64,000 nt of DNA from UBA4781 sp963674975 (GTDB taxonomy: Bacteria > Chloroflexota > Anaerolineae > Anaerolineales > Anaerolineaceae). Each line of letters begins with the position of its first letter. The stretch's first letter is position 1. The position numbers and the translations under genes are program-made. This document shows, piece after piece, positions 24,446 through 34,629 of this stretch. The notes under the pieces were generated by a model. The model was not told the origin of the DNA and searched no databases. It worked only from the letters and a program-made list of their open reading frames with translations. The stretch lies in NCBI GenBank assembly GCA_963674975.1, contig OY771913.1, positions 1,550,001 through 1,614,000 on the forward strand, read 5' to 3'.

Positions 24446-26134
24446 ATGAAACGAAAAAACCTTGAAATAGCATTATCGATCCTGTTTTTTATCGCGCTGT
24501 GGGTTGGACTTTCATTTAACACAGGCGGACCAATCTACTCGGATGAACTGCTCTATATTGAGATTGGGCTGAACAATGAAAGCGCACCGAACTACGGCAA
24601 CCGCTATTTTCATGTGTACCTGCAGAAGTTATTCATGGCAGCTGCTCCTACCCCGCTGGTTGGAATACGCATTTACTGGGCATTTCTGATCGCATTCACC
24701 GCTTTGCTGGTGTACTGGAGCGCACGTATTTTCCTCAAAGAAAGCACCCCCATTCATGGGCTTCTGGCAGCGGCTTTTTTCTTTTCTTACAAGTTTATCT
24801 CCTCCTATGCGGGGGTGACGTCGGTAGATATTGCCGCCATGATGATGTCTACTGCTCTGATCTTCACCTATCTGCTTTTCCTGCGGACAGAAAAGAAGTG
24901 GATTCTGTACATGCTGGGAGCATTGACCTTTTTGGCTTTCAAGACCAAAGAAACCACCCTGTTTGCCAACATCGTGCTGCTGGGATTCTTCTTTGATAAA
25001 GAAGGAAAATTCGCTTTCAAAAATATTATGCTCATTCTGAAGAATTATTTCATTGGCTTCCTGGGTGCGATCGGTCTTTTTATTATTCTGGATTCCATCT
25101 TTTTAAGACAGCCTTTTTTTGCAATCAGTCCGAATACTTTTAGCGAGATCTTTCAGAATTATGCCTACACCGGCGGATTTCGGAATGAACCGGGTAACTG
25201 GTATCAACTCTATCTGCTGGATGATATTATGGTGCCCTTCCTGCTCTTCCTGGTGGGAGGGATCAAACTCAGCACACGGGCTATCACGCCATCGAAGAAG
25301 ATCGTTTGGGTATTTCCCCTGCTGCTGGTAAGTTTCATCACAGTGAATATGTTGAAGATCCCCTGGGGATTTATCGAGCGTTTTTATTTCCCCGCGCTCC
25401 CCGTCATAGCATTTCTTGCCCCGCAATTTCTGGCGCTGCAAAAACCCGAGAACGTAAAAGACTGGCGGAAGTTAACACTGACCATAGTTGGAGTGCTGCT
25501 GATTGTGGTGATCATGCGCCAGGTGGATATGGCGTATGTGCAGAGCATCGATTGGAATTATGGGAAATTCCTTGACAGTATTTATTTCCCGATCCTGCTT
25601 TCTCTAATCCTGGTGGTGATCATCCTGATGGAAAAGCAAAACCTGCTGACTTTTGGGATCATCCTGTTCTTCATGATTTCCTGGCTGCTGCCGGCAGAAT
25701 CGTACAACTATAAGTATATTTACGTTGAACCGACCACAAATGCAAAATTCCAGATCAAATATTATCCATTCCTTGAGTTTGAGGATGAAATTCCTATCAG
25801 CAACAATGTAAAGATATATTCGACTGCAACAATTTTCAAACGAACTTTGGAAGATGAAACCCACATGCTCAGTGATAATCCTTATGATATTCTGGGAATG
25901 TATAACGTGCTGTTTGACACGCGCACCGTGCGCGACAACCTGACCCTCTCCCATTTTCAAGAAGATATCCCCGAACAAATACTGGCTGGACGGTATGATT
26001 TTGCCTTTCTTTCTATTGATGATTGGGAGTACCTGGAAGAGCAGCATCCGGAAGTTCTTACAGAACTGGAGCAGAATTACACAGTACAGTTTGATAAAGA
26101 CCAAATACTGGTATTTTTAAAACCCATATCTTAA
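24446..26134 (+). CDS. GT-C-type membrane glycosyltransferase-like protein
   Basis: 562 residues with about 11-12 hydrophobic segments over residues 8-430 and a soluble C-terminal domain of about 120 residues. The first external loop has the acidic motif YSDELLY (Asp33-Glu34), the pattern of GT-C enzymes such as ArnT/PMT that use lipid-linked sugars. It probably transfers a sugar to a lipid or protein outside the membrane. It stands alone, divergent from hutI. The acceptor is unknown and overall similarity to named families is modest. Confidence 0.7.
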   Translation: MKRKNLEIALSILFFIALWVGLSFNTGGPIYSDELLYIEIGLNNESAPNYGNRYFHVYLQKLFMAAAPTPLVGIRIYWAFLIAFTALLVYWSARIFLKESTPIHGLLAAAFFFSYKFISSYAGVTSVDIAAMMMSTALIFTYLLFLRTEKKWILYMLGALTFLAFKTKETTLFANIVLLGFFFDKEGKFAFKNIMLILKNYFIGFLGAIGLFIILDSIFLRQPFFAISPNTFSEIFQNYAYTGGFRNEPGNWYQLYLLDDIMVPFLLFLVGGIKLSTRAITPSKKIVWVFPLLLVSFITVNMLKIPWGFIERFYFPALPVIAFLAPQFLALQKPENVKDWRKLTLTIVGVLLIVVIMRQVDMAYVQSIDWNYGKFLDSIYFPILLSLILVVIILMEKQNLLTFGIILFFMISWLLPAESYNYKYIYVEPTTNAKFQIKYYPFLEFEDEIPISNNVKIYSTATIFKRTLEDETHMLSDNPYDILGMYNVLFDTRTVRDNLTLSHFQEDIPEQILAGRYDFAFLSIDDWEYLEEQHPEVLTELEQNYTVQFDKDQILVFLKPIS

Positions 26135-26162
26135 TCCGGAGATAAGTGAAGCAGACCTGTAA

Positions 26163-26579
26163 TCAAAGAGACGCGTTTTTGCCGTTTGAAAACTGCTCAA
26201 ACGTGATCCCTTCTAATTTTGTCACCAATTCTTCGCGCGCGTCACACCAGATGGTACGCATGGGGCAGTCATTTGAAAAGATGCAGATGTCCGGATTCTT
26301 TGTGCATTCATTCAGGGTAACCGGACCATCAATAGCTTCAACGACATCCAATACGGAGATCTCTTTTGGGCTTTTTGCCAGTGAAACTCCGCCGTGCGCA
26401 CCTCTGGATGTGTGAATGATACCGGCTATCGACAGTTGGGAGATGATCTTTGCTAAAAACGAGGAGGGAATCTGCTGTTTTTCGGCAATAATGCTGGTAG
26501 GCGCTTTTTCATCTGCCTCTAATCTGGAGAGATAGATGATCGTTCGAAGGGCATAATCTGCTTGGCGTGTTATCTGCAT
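26163..26579 (-). CDS. Rrf2-family regulator with Fe-S cysteines
   Basis: 138 residues. The N-terminal winged helix (MQITRQADYALRTIIYL) is typical of IscR/NsrR/RsrR. Three Cys at 92, 99 and 105 match the cluster-binding loop, so it probably senses iron, oxygen or nitric oxide. It is divergent from the thioesterase gene and convergent with the glycosyltransferase gene. No isc or suf genes are nearby, so the target is not obvious. Confidence 0.9.
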   Translation of the reverse strand: MQITRQADYALRTIIYLSRLEADEKAPTSIIAEKQQIPSSFLAKIISQLSIAGIIHTSRGAHGGVSLAKSPKEISVLDVVEAIDGPVTLNECTKNPDICIFSNDCPMRTIWCDAREELVTKLEGITFEQFSNGKNASL

Positions 26580-26678
26580 TTCTAATTTCCTCTTTGGATA
26601 ATTTTTCTACAAATTGTCCACTTTTATAAGTCTAACAAAGAAATCGTGGTTTGCAAGTGTTTCCGTTATAATCATGCC

Positions 26679-27095
26679 ATGTCAGAATTTCGATTTTTCT
26701 ACCCGGTGCAGATCCGCTATGCTGACCTGGATGCCCAGTGGCATGTTAACAATGCAAAGTTTTTAACCATTTTAGAACAGGCGCGCCTCTCTTATCTCCT
26801 ACAGCTTGGATTGTGGAATGGGAAGAGCTTCCTTGATCTGGGTGTGATCGTCGCGGATATCCATATTGCGTATAAAGCTCCGATTGAGCTGGAAGAAAAG
26901 ATACAGGTCGCTCTCCGTGTTTCTCACATAGGGAACAAGAGTATTACCATGGAGACCGAGATCAGGGGCATGCAGGATGATTCCCTGAAAGCTCAATCTG
27001 AAGTGGTGCTGGTAGCCTATGACTTCCGCAGCAAGCAAACCATTTCCGTTCCTGAAAACTGGCGGAAAAAGATCACCGAGTTTGAAGGGTTGTAG
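26679..27095 (+). CDS. Acyl-CoA thioesterase (4-hydroxybenzoyl-CoA thioesterase type)
   Basis: 138 residues from the ATG at 26679. A hot-dog-fold enzyme that hydrolyses acyl-CoA. The catalytic-region pattern RYADLDAQWHVNNAKFLTILEQAR has the Asp and the WHVNN motif of the FcbC/YbgC type. TATAAT at 26667-26672 lies 6 bases before the ATG and no ribosome site is visible, so the transcript is probably leaderless. Acyl substrate unknown. Confidence 0.88.
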   Translation: MSEFRFFYPVQIRYADLDAQWHVNNAKFLTILEQARLSYLLQLGLWNGKSFLDLGVIVADIHIAYKAPIELEEKIQVALRVSHIGNKSITMETEIRGMQDDSLKAQSEVVLVAYDFRSKQTISVPENWRKKITEFEGL

Positions 27096-27177
27096 GTTAA
27101 ATTCTCCCATCAATATTAACAAATTTGCAGGACTGTCATTCTAACCAAATTCTTATGCTTTCTTTGGTAAAATGCAG

Positions 27178-27197
27178 ATACTTACGATATTAAGTAT
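27178..27197. promoter_or_regulatory. Inverted repeat in the clpC leader
   Basis: ATACTTA and TAAGTAT flank 6 bases, about 40 bases before the clpC start. It could be an operator. It is not a CtsR or CIRCE site by sequence. Confidence 0.35.
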
Positions 27198-27235
27198 ATA
27201 AAAGCAGGTTTGCTTTTCTAAAAAGGAGTATTGAT

Positions 27236-29737
27236 TTGGCTGGTTTAGAAAAGTTCACGCAAAGTTCGCGGCAGGTTTTGAGCCTTGCGCATCAAGAGGC
27301 AGAACAATTTCACCATCCACAGATTCGTTCCGTACATATTCTTCTGGGGTTGATCCAGGAGAACAATGGAGTGGCTGGACGTGTACTGCGTGAATTGGGA
27401 ATTGAATTAGACCGCACCCGTGAAATGGTGCTGCGTTTGACCGGGATGGGCTCTTTTACGGGAGAACATATCGATCTATCCATTGAAGCTCAAAAAGTGA
27501 TCGCGCTTTCTCTGGAAGAAGCACAGAAGATGAACAGCCGCTATATCAGCACCGAACATCTGCTGCTGGCAATTTTGAATTCCAGCGACGATTTATGCGA
27601 GAGCGTATTGACGAAGTTAGGCGTCAATGCCGAACAGGTACGGCGCCAGATATCGCGTGAAGTGAATCAAAAACAAATACCGCCTTCCCGATTATCGGAA
27701 TCCCCTGGAAATGCGCCCTCATCCTCAAGAAAAGCAAAAAAGACTCCGCTGGTCAATCAACTGGCGGTTGATCTAACCACAAAAGCTGAAGAGCATAAAC
27801 TGGATCCCGTTATTGGACGTGAGAAGGAAATTGAACGTGTTATCCAGATACTTGCACGTCGTACCAAGAACAACCCTGCTCTCATCGGAGAACCCGGGGT
27901 TGGCAAGACGGCTATTGTAGAAGGACTGGCACAGCGTATTGTGGAGGGAGATGTACCGATCCCCCTGCTTGGAAAACGGGTTCTGCGCCTGGATGTTGGC
28001 TCGCTGGTTGCGGGAACCATGTACCGCGGGCAGTTCGAAGAACGATTGAAGCGTGTGATCGATGAACTCAAGAAATCAGAGGCGATTTTATTTATCGATG
28101 AAGTTCACATGCTGGTTGGGGCAGGTTCCGCCGGATCTTCGGTGGATGCTGCCAATATTCTAAAGCCGGCTCTCTCTCGTGGAGAACTGCAGGTAGTAGG
28201 CGCCACGACTCTGGACGAATACCGTAAAAGCATTGAAAGTGATGCTGCATTAGAGCGCCGCTTCCAACCCGTAATGGTCAATGAACCCAGCAAGGAAGAA
28301 ACCCTTGAGATACTGCATGGAATCCGTAAGAATTACGAAGACCATCACCATCTGGTGATTTCTGATGAAGCACTGGAAGCAGCCACCAATCTTTCTACGC
28401 GCTATATCACCGACCGCTTTTTACCTGATAAAGCTATCGATCTGATCGACGAATCTTCATCGCGGGTGCGCATATATAAGAGTGATGCGGCAAAAGTAAC
28501 CAAACAGATCACCGATGAACTGCGGCAGCAGCGCTCCAAACATGCCGAGCTTATGGAAGCAGGGGAAGATGAGCTGGCGCTGGAGATCGCCGGGAAGATC
28601 AAAGAACTGGAAGAGAAATTAAATACGATCCGCGACCAATGGGATCGCAACAACAGTCCGGTTGTTGGACCGGATGATATCGCTGAGCTGGTTTCAATGT
28701 GGACGGGTGTCCCGATCATGCATCTGGCGCAGGAAGAATCCATGCGGTTATTGAATCTGGAAAACGAACTGCACGATACGATCGTTGGACAGAATGAAGC
28801 CATCGAGAAGATCGCCAAGGCAGTACGCCGCGGGCGGGCAGGGCTCAAAGACCCAAAGCGCCCGATCGGATCCTTTATGTTCCTTGGTCCCACAGGTGTG
28901 GGAAAAACGGAACTGACCAAAGCACTGGCGCGCATCATGTTTGGCAGTGAAGAAGCGCTTATCCAGCTGGATATGTCTGAATTCATGGAGAAACATACCG
29001 TCAGCCGCTTGATGGGTTCCCCTCCCGGTTATGTCGGATATGAAGATGCCGGTCAGCTTACCGAAGCTATTCGCAGAAGACCATATTCGATCGTAGTATT
29101 TGACGAGGTTGAAAAAGCACATCCTGAAGTACATAATGTGCTCCTGCAGATTCTTGAAGAGGGGCAGCTTACCGATGCACATGGACGCAAAGTGGATTTC
29201 CGCAATGCGATCATTGTGATGACTTCGAATATCGGTGCAGAGATGATCAGACGCCATTCGGGAATGGGCTTCGCGCTGGAAAAGGACGAGAAAAAAGAGG
29301 AAGACGCTGTTTACAAAGAGATCCGCGAAAAATTGCTCGATTCATTGAAGAAAGCATTTCGCCCCGAATTTCTCAACCGGCTGGACAACGTAATCGTATT
29401 CCATCCTCTAAACAAGGAACACATTCACCAGATTTCAGAAATGGAAATGGTAAAAGTTGCCGAACGCCTTTCAGAAAGAGAAATTCGCCTGCGAGCTAGC
29501 CAGGCGGCGGTTAATAAAATCTCTGAAATTGGATATGATCCCGACATGGGCGCACGCCCGATCCGCAGGGTTATTCAATTAGAGATCGAAGATAAGCTTT
29601 CAGATGCACTTCTTGCAGGAACATTCCATGATGGAGATGATATTCTGGTTGATGTGGATAAGGAAGGGAATTTCGTTCTCCAGAAAGATAAAAAACGTCT
29701 AGCCCACCAGGCTGAAAAAATAAAGATGAGCGCATAG
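27236..29737 (+). CDS. clpC: ATP-dependent Clp protease ATPase subunit ClpC
   Basis: 833 residues. Two N-terminal Clp repeats (1-145), first AAA module with GEPGVGKTA near 220, a middle coiled segment (about 420-475), a second AAA module with GPTGVGKTE near 550, and a C-terminal D2-small domain. It unfolds proteins for ClpP or as a chaperone. The start is TTG at 27236 behind a strong AAAGGAG site; no ATG fits better. It is monocistronic between a short leader with an inverted repeat and a terminator. No mcsAB or ctsR genes are adjacent, unlike in Firmicutes. Confidence 0.95.
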   Translation: MAGLEKFTQSSRQVLSLAHQEAEQFHHPQIRSVHILLGLIQENNGVAGRVLRELGIELDRTREMVLRLTGMGSFTGEHIDLSIEAQKVIALSLEEAQKMNSRYISTEHLLLAILNSSDDLCESVLTKLGVNAEQVRRQISREVNQKQIPPSRLSESPGNAPSSSRKAKKTPLVNQLAVDLTTKAEEHKLDPVIGREKEIERVIQILARRTKNNPALIGEPGVGKTAIVEGLAQRIVEGDVPIPLLGKRVLRLDVGSLVAGTMYRGQFEERLKRVIDELKKSEAILFIDEVHMLVGAGSAGSSVDAANILKPALSRGELQVVGATTLDEYRKSIESDAALERRFQPVMVNEPSKEETLEILHGIRKNYEDHHHLVISDEALEAATNLSTRYITDRFLPDKAIDLIDESSSRVRIYKSDAAKVTKQITDELRQQRSKHAELMEAGEDELALEIAGKIKELEEKLNTIRDQWDRNNSPVVGPDDIAELVSMWTGVPIMHLAQEESMRLLNLENELHDTIVGQNEAIEKIAKAVRRGRAGLKDPKRPIGSFMFLGPTGVGKTELTKALARIMFGSEEALIQLDMSEFMEKHTVSRLMGSPPGYVGYEDAGQLTEAIRRRPYSIVVFDEVEKAHPEVHNVLLQILEEGQLTDAHGRKVDFRNAIIVMTSNIGAEMIRRHSGMGFALEKDEKKEEDAVYKEIREKLLDSLKKAFRPEFLNRLDNVIVFHPLNKEHIHQISEMEMVKVAERLSEREIRLRASQAAVNKISEIGYDPDMGARPIRRVIQLEIEDKLSDALLAGTFHDGDDILVDVDKEGNFVLQKDKKRLAHQAEKIKMSA

Positions 29738-29754
29738 CTCATTGCAAAGTCTAC

Positions 29755-29787
29755 AAAAGGGAAGATGGTATGCCATCTTCCCTTTTT
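29755..29787 (+). terminator. Terminator of clpC
   Basis: A perfect 10-bp stem GGGAAGATGG / CCATCTTCCC with the loop TATG, then TTTTT. Confidence 0.93.
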
Positions 29788-29812
29788 CCGTTTTATACTT
29801 AGATGAATCGCT

Positions 29813-31207
29813 ATGACAAAACTTGAAACGCGCTATGTATGCCAGAACTGCGGCAGGGTATCTATAAAGCCGCTAGGACGCTGCCCGCAATGTGGGGAGT
29901 GGGATTCTATGGTGGAAGAAGTTGTGCAGTCTGTCGGAGAAGGAAAGAGGAAATCTACACTTCATCCGACCAGCTCAAAGGTACTTCGCCTCAATGAGAT
30001 CAGCGGCGAAAATACCGAACGCTGGGCGCTGAACATTAATGAATTTTCACGTGTGCTGGGGGGAGGCATCGTTCCGGGATCGATCGTACTGATAGGAGGA
30101 GACCCCGGAATTGGAAAATCGACCCTGCTGCTGCAAGCTACCATGGAGTTTGCGGAAAAGGGAAATGTGTTATATGTATCGGGGGAAGAATCGGGACAGC
30201 AGATCAAAATGCGGGCGCAGCGCTTGCTAAAAAAGGGAGATCAGAAAGCAGAAAAAGCATTTCCGCAAAATTTATATCTGCTCATGGAAACAGACCTGGA
30301 TGCCATTTTAACGCATGCGCAAAGTGTAAAGCCTCAGCTGCTTATTGTGGATTCCATTCAGACCATGGCGATGGATGCATTCACTTCCAGCGCTGGTTCG
30401 GTCACGCAGGTACGAGAATGCGCGTCACGCTTAAGAGAATATGCCAAAGAAAGCGGAACAGCAGTGTTCCTGATCGGGCATGTTACCAAAGAAGGTATGA
30501 TCGCGGGTCCGCGTGTTCTGGAGCATATCGTGGATACCGTTTTACAGTTAGAGGGAGACCGGTTTCAGAGCTACCGCATCCTGCGGGCTATTAAAAACAG
30601 GTTTGGTCCGACTTCAGAAGTGGGTGTATTTGAAATGCGGGAAGCCGGTATGGTGGAAGTATCCAATCCGTCAGAAGTTTTTCTTGCAGAAAGAATGGAG
30701 AACACACCGGGTTCTGCGGTGGCTGTTGCCATGGAAGGCACCCGCCCGCTGCTGATCGAAATACAGGGCTTGACCAGCACCACCAATTTTGGAAATCCAC
30801 GCCGCACCACCAATGGGGTTGATTTCAACCGCCTGCTGCTGGTGGTGGCTGTGCTCACCCGCCGCAACCATCTGAAATTGTATGACCAGGATGTATTTGT
30901 GAATGTGGTTGGCGGTTTTAATGTAGACGAACCGGCGTCCGATCTGGCGACCGCGGCTGCTATTGCTTCTTCTTTTCTCGATAAAGCAATTCCACCTGAA
31001 GTGGTGATGATCGGAGAAGTGGGATTATCGGGGGAGCTGCGCTGGGTGAGCCAGATGACTGCTCGACTGAAGGAAGCACAAAAAATGGGGTTCACCAAAG
31101 CGATCATCCCGAAACGGGTGCATAAAGCAGATAAATTGCCGTCAGGGATCGAGATCATTGAAGCGCGTTCTCTTGTGGACGCGGTAAAATCAGCCATGAA
31201 TTCATAA
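29813..31207 (+). CDS. radA: DNA repair protein RadA
   Basis: 464 residues. N-terminal zinc finger CQNCGRV...CPQCGEW, then a RecA-type core with Walker A GGDPGIGKST near 100, the RadA-specific KNRFGPTSEVGVFEM motif near 260, and a C-terminal Lon-like domain. It helps branch migration and recombination repair. A TATACT box lies 13 bases before the ATG and no clear ribosome site is seen. It heads an operon with the next two genes. Confidence 0.95.
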   Translation: MTKLETRYVCQNCGRVSIKPLGRCPQCGEWDSMVEEVVQSVGEGKRKSTLHPTSSKVLRLNEISGENTERWALNINEFSRVLGGGIVPGSIVLIGGDPGIGKSTLLLQATMEFAEKGNVLYVSGEESGQQIKMRAQRLLKKGDQKAEKAFPQNLYLLMETDLDAILTHAQSVKPQLLIVDSIQTMAMDAFTSSAGSVTQVRECASRLREYAKESGTAVFLIGHVTKEGMIAGPRVLEHIVDTVLQLEGDRFQSYRILRAIKNRFGPTSEVGVFEMREAGMVEVSNPSEVFLAERMENTPGSAVAVAMEGTRPLLIEIQGLTSTTNFGNPRRTTNGVDFNRLLLVVAVLTRRNHLKLYDQDVFVNVVGGFNVDEPASDLATAAAIASSFLDKAIPPEVVMIGEVGLSGELRWVSQMTARLKEAQKMGFTKAIIPKRVHKADKLPSGIEIIEARSLVDAVKSAMNS

Positions 31208-31223
31208 AATAAAAGAGGTCAAT

Positions 31224-31742
31224 ATGGAACCTATTCTGGAAATCAATCCTGTTTGGAAAGTTCGTTCGAATCATGCCCTGGAACACGCTACGCTGCATGT
31301 TCTATCAGCAAAAGTAACAGGCACCAGGGTGAGCGGGCTTTCTGATGCGGGAGGATTCTGGCTGCTGGGAGAGGTGCCCACAGACCTGATCTTTGAAAGC
31401 GCTCGTGAAGCGCTGAAGCGCATGCAGGCAGGAGAAATAGAGCTTGCTGCCCATGAAAACTGCGGCTCCAACCTGGTGCCGAGCATTCTGGCTTCGGGTG
31501 GATTAGCCTGGCTGGCAATGGCAGGCGCCGGAAAAGATCTGCGCAAGAAAATGATCCGATTCCCGCTGGCTGTACTGATGGCGCTGATCGGGTTTGAAGC
31601 AGCCAAACCTGCAGGTCCGATCTTGCAGGAAAAAGCGGTTTCCACCGATCATCTGGACAGCATGCTTGTGAAAGAAATACGCTGTTACAAGCCATCTGGA
31701 TTGGTGATCCATCGAGTGATCACAGAATTCAAGGAAAGTTGA
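31224..31742 (+). CDS. Conserved protein of unknown function (DUF6391-like)
   Basis: 172 residues. The N-terminus reads WKVRSNHALEHATLHVL, an NHALEHAT-type motif that I associate with DUF6391 of cyanobacteria and Chloroflexota, though I am not certain of the number. Residues about 91-125 are moderately hydrophobic. The HxxEHxxxH-like spacing could bind a metal, which is a guess. It lies between radA (16 bases) and holA (2 bases), suggesting a housekeeping link with replication or repair. Confidence 0.65.
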   Translation: MEPILEINPVWKVRSNHALEHATLHVLSAKVTGTRVSGLSDAGGFWLLGEVPTDLIFESAREALKRMQAGEIELAAHENCGSNLVPSILASGGLAWLAMAGAGKDLRKKMIRFPLAVLMALIGFEAAKPAGPILQEKAVSTDHLDSMLVKEIRCYKPSGLVIHRVITEFKES

Positions 31743-31744
31743 GC

Positions 31745-32785
31745 ATGCCGGCAGAAAAACCTTTCGAGATCAAAGAAAGGTGTTCCGTCTATTTTTTCAT
31801 TGGGGATGATCTGGATGCGATGCAGTCCGCAGAGCAGATCCTGATCGACAGCATTGGAAATCCGGATATGGCAGATCTCAATATTGCACGCTTGAATGGG
31901 CAAACTGACGATCTGAATGAATTGATGAAGAACACTGGTCTTTTTCCTTTCGGGGTAGAAAAGCGGCTGGTGATCTACCGGGATGCTCTGGAGCGGATCC
32001 AGAAGAAAGAGGATATAGAACGCTGGCAAAAAGTAGTAGAAAATATACCCCCTTCCACAATTCTAGTGCTTGAATTTCAAACCATATGGATAAAAAAGAA
32101 TAAAAATTGGATGTGGAAATCTTATGCCGACAATGCCTGGCTGGTGAAGTGGGTTGCCAGAAAAGATGAGTGGTTTTCATTAAATGAATTCCGCATTCCT
32201 TCGCAGCGCGAGATGCCGGAGCGCATCAAACAAATGGTAAAGAATGAGGGTGGACAAATAGAAGATCGAGCGGCAGCAGCTCTGGCTCGACTGGCAGGGG
32301 ATGATATTCTGATGACCAGGCAGGAAATAAAGAAGCTGTGCACCTATGTGAATGGTGAAAGAAGTATTACTGAAGAGGATATAAACCTGCTGTGCAGCGT
32401 GGTTCCTGAAGAAGACGTGTTCGCCATGGTGGATGCTTTTGCGTTGGGTGATGCCCCCAAAGCGCTGCACCATTTGAAGCTAATGTTTGCAAACCAACCT
32501 TATACGCGCGTGTTTTCCATGATTGTGCGCCAGTTCCGCTTACTGCTGCTGGCGAATGAAGCACTACAGCAGGGAGGTTCAGGCAGTGCGGCAGCGCGTA
32601 TGGGAGTGAATGCTTATGTTGCTCAGAAGGCTGTTCAGCAGAGCAGGCGTTTTACCTATGAAGAATTGGTACGCATCTATCATGCGCTCTATGATATGGA
32701 CGGAGATGTGAAACGCGGAAATATTACCCCTGAAGTTGGGCTTGAAATGATCTTTTTTGAAATAAACAACCGTACTGTTCGTTAG
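31745..32785 (+). CDS. holA: DNA polymerase III subunit delta
   Basis: 346 residues from the ATG at 31745, behind AAGGAAAG. A TTG two codons upstream is less likely. The N-terminal pattern CSVYFFIGDDLDAM and the central and C-terminal helical domains (LARLAGDDILMTRQEIKKLCTYV, then VRQFRLLLLANEAL) match HolA. It opens the sliding clamp, whose gene dnaN is at 54650-55777. Its stop overlaps the convergent galE by 4 bases. Confidence 0.93.
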   Translation: MPAEKPFEIKERCSVYFFIGDDLDAMQSAEQILIDSIGNPDMADLNIARLNGQTDDLNELMKNTGLFPFGVEKRLVIYRDALERIQKKEDIERWQKVVENIPPSTILVLEFQTIWIKKNKNWMWKSYADNAWLVKWVARKDEWFSLNEFRIPSQREMPERIKQMVKNEGGQIEDRAAAALARLAGDDILMTRQEIKKLCTYVNGERSITEEDINLLCSVVPEEDVFAMVDAFALGDAPKALHHLKLMFANQPYTRVFSMIVRQFRLLLLANEALQQGGSGSAAARMGVNAYVAQKAVQQSRRFTYEELVRIYHALYDMDGDVKRGNITPEVGLEMIFFEINNRTVR

Positions 32786-33795
32786 GAGTAATGCAGTACC
32801 TGATCGCGGATGGTGCCCCATTTCAGCGCGTCCGCAATTCCCTGTTCAATGCTGAGTTCGGTTTTCCAATTTAATAATCTGGCTGCCAGGTCGGCGTTGG
32901 CATACGAACCGGCGGAATCACCGGGTCGTCTGGGAGCTTCGCGTTTATTAATAGGCTTTCCGGTAACGCTTTCAAAAGCGTTCACCAGTTCCCGCACGGT
33001 TACCCCATTGCCGGAACCCAGGTTAATGACCAGATAATTGTCTGCGGGATTGCCAGCCCGTTTGAAGACACCATCGAAATCGGTGACAGCCAGAATATGC
33101 GCGCGAGCCAGGTCCCAGATATGCACATAGTCGCGGATGCCTGTTCCGTCACGGGTTGGATAGTCTGTGCCGGTGATCAAGAATTCAGCCTGACGACCAA
33201 GCTGGACCTCGACCATTTTTGCCAGCACATGTGAGGGGTTCTGCAGCGGCAGACCGGAGCGCATTTTGGGATCGGCGCCGATGGGATTGAAATAACGCAG
33301 CGCAATGCCGTGCATTCCATAGGACTGGCAGAAATCTCTCAATACCATTTCCATCACCATTTTGGTGCGCGCGTAAGGATTGGTCGGATTCAATGGAGAG
33401 CTTTCGGTGACCATAAAACCGGGAACGGTATCATAAATGGCAGCTGATGAACTGAATACCACACGCTTGCAGCCTGCCTGGCGCAGCGAATGGAAAAGCT
33501 CTAGAGATTTTCCGACGTTTTCACGATAGTATTCATACGGTTTCTGGGTCGATTCGGGAACCACGATCAGGGCGGCGCAGTGAACCGCTGCCACAATATC
33601 GGGATGATCCTCAAAGATTCCCTGCACCAATGCCTTATCGGCGATATCTCCTTTGTAGAAGATACGATCCTTGATGAATTCAGGTCTACCGGTGACCAGA
33701 GAATCAAGAATAATGGGGGTATGACCGTTATCTTCAAGGGCAGAACTGATGGTGCTGCCGATGTAGCCGGCTCCTCCGGTGATGAGAAATTTCAT
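32782..33795 (-). CDS. galE: UDP-glucose 4-epimerase
   Basis: 337 residues. The NAD motif GGAGYIGSTI, VVFSSSAAIYD and the catalytic Tyr-x3-Lys in NPYARTK are as in GalE, and the length fits. It interconverts UDP-glucose and UDP-galactose for wall or exopolysaccharide sugars. It starts 38 bases after the stop of the transaldolase-like gene and is likely co-transcribed with it. Confidence 0.9.
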   Translation of the reverse strand: MKFLITGGAGYIGSTISSALEDNGHTPIILDSLVTGRPEFIKDRIFYKGDIADKALVQGIFEDHPDIVAAVHCAALIVVPESTQKPYEYYRENVGKSLELFHSLRQAGCKRVVFSSSAAIYDTVPGFMVTESSPLNPTNPYARTKMVMEMVLRDFCQSYGMHGIALRYFNPIGADPKMRSGLPLQNPSHVLAKMVEVQLGRQAEFLITGTDYPTRDGTGIRDYVHIWDLARAHILAVTDFDGVFKRAGNPADNYLVINLGSGNGVTVRELVNAFESVTGKPINKREAPRRPGDSAGSYANADLAARLLNWKTELSIEQGIADALKWGTIRDQVLHYS

Positions 33796-33833
33796 CTTCC
33801 CTCCAGGTGGATCTTATCCATGTTTAGTTTGGG

Positions 33834-34472
33834 TTAGATAATACCGCAGCCGGTGGCATTGAAATCATCCACGGCTTTTTGGGAGAATTCATTATCTGCC
33901 AGGCTTTTCAACAATTCAAACTTGATGGTCAGGTGTTTCACACTCGCTCTGGCAGCATCAAAGACTTCCTGTTTTGTCTTGAAACTGGCTGCCAGAACCT
34001 CAATACTATCATCATCTGAAAGCAACTGCACCATTTTAGGTCCAAGGCTTTCGCCATCTTCCATCCATTTTTTAGCGCGGTTGTGGTAATAAATAGCATA
34101 ACGGGCACCGCAAGCCTGTGCCAGCAATGCCTGCTCCGGAGCAAAAATAGCGGTGATCGCGCAGTGGTAATCATCCGAAAGACGGGCAGCCGCCTTAAAA
34201 CCAAGCGTGGTCGCCGGAATTTTCAACACCAGTTGATCCTGTAAAATATGATGAGCTTCTAGCGCTTCCTGCAGCATTCCTTCCAATGTGGGTGCGGTAA
34301 GCTGGTAAAAGATATTTCCATTAACAATTTCTGCCATTTTTTTCAATGTTTCACGAGGAGGCAGGGGGCTCATTGCCAGTAAACTTGGATTGGTGGTGGC
34401 TCCACTGATCCAGCCCCAGCTGACGGCTTCCTGTACTTCTTCGATGATGGCGGAATCAACAAGTATGGACAT
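33834..34472 (-). CDS. Transaldolase-family aldolase (fructose-6-phosphate aldolase-like)
   Basis: 212 residues, the short FSA/TalC type. The Schiff-base lysine is in LVLKIPATT near residue 84, and GATTNPSLL near residue 30 is the typical start of the family. It transfers or releases a dihydroxyacetone unit, so either transaldolase or F6P aldolase activity fits. It is placed before galE in the same direction. The native substrate cannot be told apart by sequence alone. Confidence 0.88.
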   Translation of the reverse strand: MSILVDSAIIEEVQEAVSWGWISGATTNPSLLAMSPLPPRETLKKMAEIVNGNIFYQLTAPTLEGMLQEALEAHHILQDQLVLKIPATTLGFKAAARLSDDYHCAITAIFAPEQALLAQACGARYAIYYHNRAKKWMEDGESLGPKMVQLLSDDDSIEVLAASFKTKQEVFDAARASVKHLTIKFELLKSLADNEFSQKAVDDFNATGCGII

Positions 34473-34557
34473 AGGTATCTCCTAAAAAGTATCGGGTTTT
34501 ATTATAACTCTACCCTGACACTGTGTAAAAAATGGCACACATGCCTGTTAAAATGAA

Positions 34558-34591
34558 ACACACATACGAAAGAATCACATAGTATGTGTGT
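34558..34591 (-). terminator. Hairpin after the DUF1508 gene
   Basis: A perfect 10-bp stem ACACACATAC / GTATGTGTGT with a 14-base loop lies about 40 bases after the stop. The downstream T-tract is weak, so it may be only a 3' stabiliser. Confidence 0.45.
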
Positions 34592-34629
34592 TATTAAGAA
34601 TCGGTATTCGATTGGTAAATCTTAAAACT

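Noticed and set aside
28402..28986. 194-residue frame opposite clpC
   Set aside because: Antisense shadow of a conserved gene.
30571..31197. 208-residue frame opposite radA
   Set aside because: Antisense shadow; no ribosome site or homology pattern.
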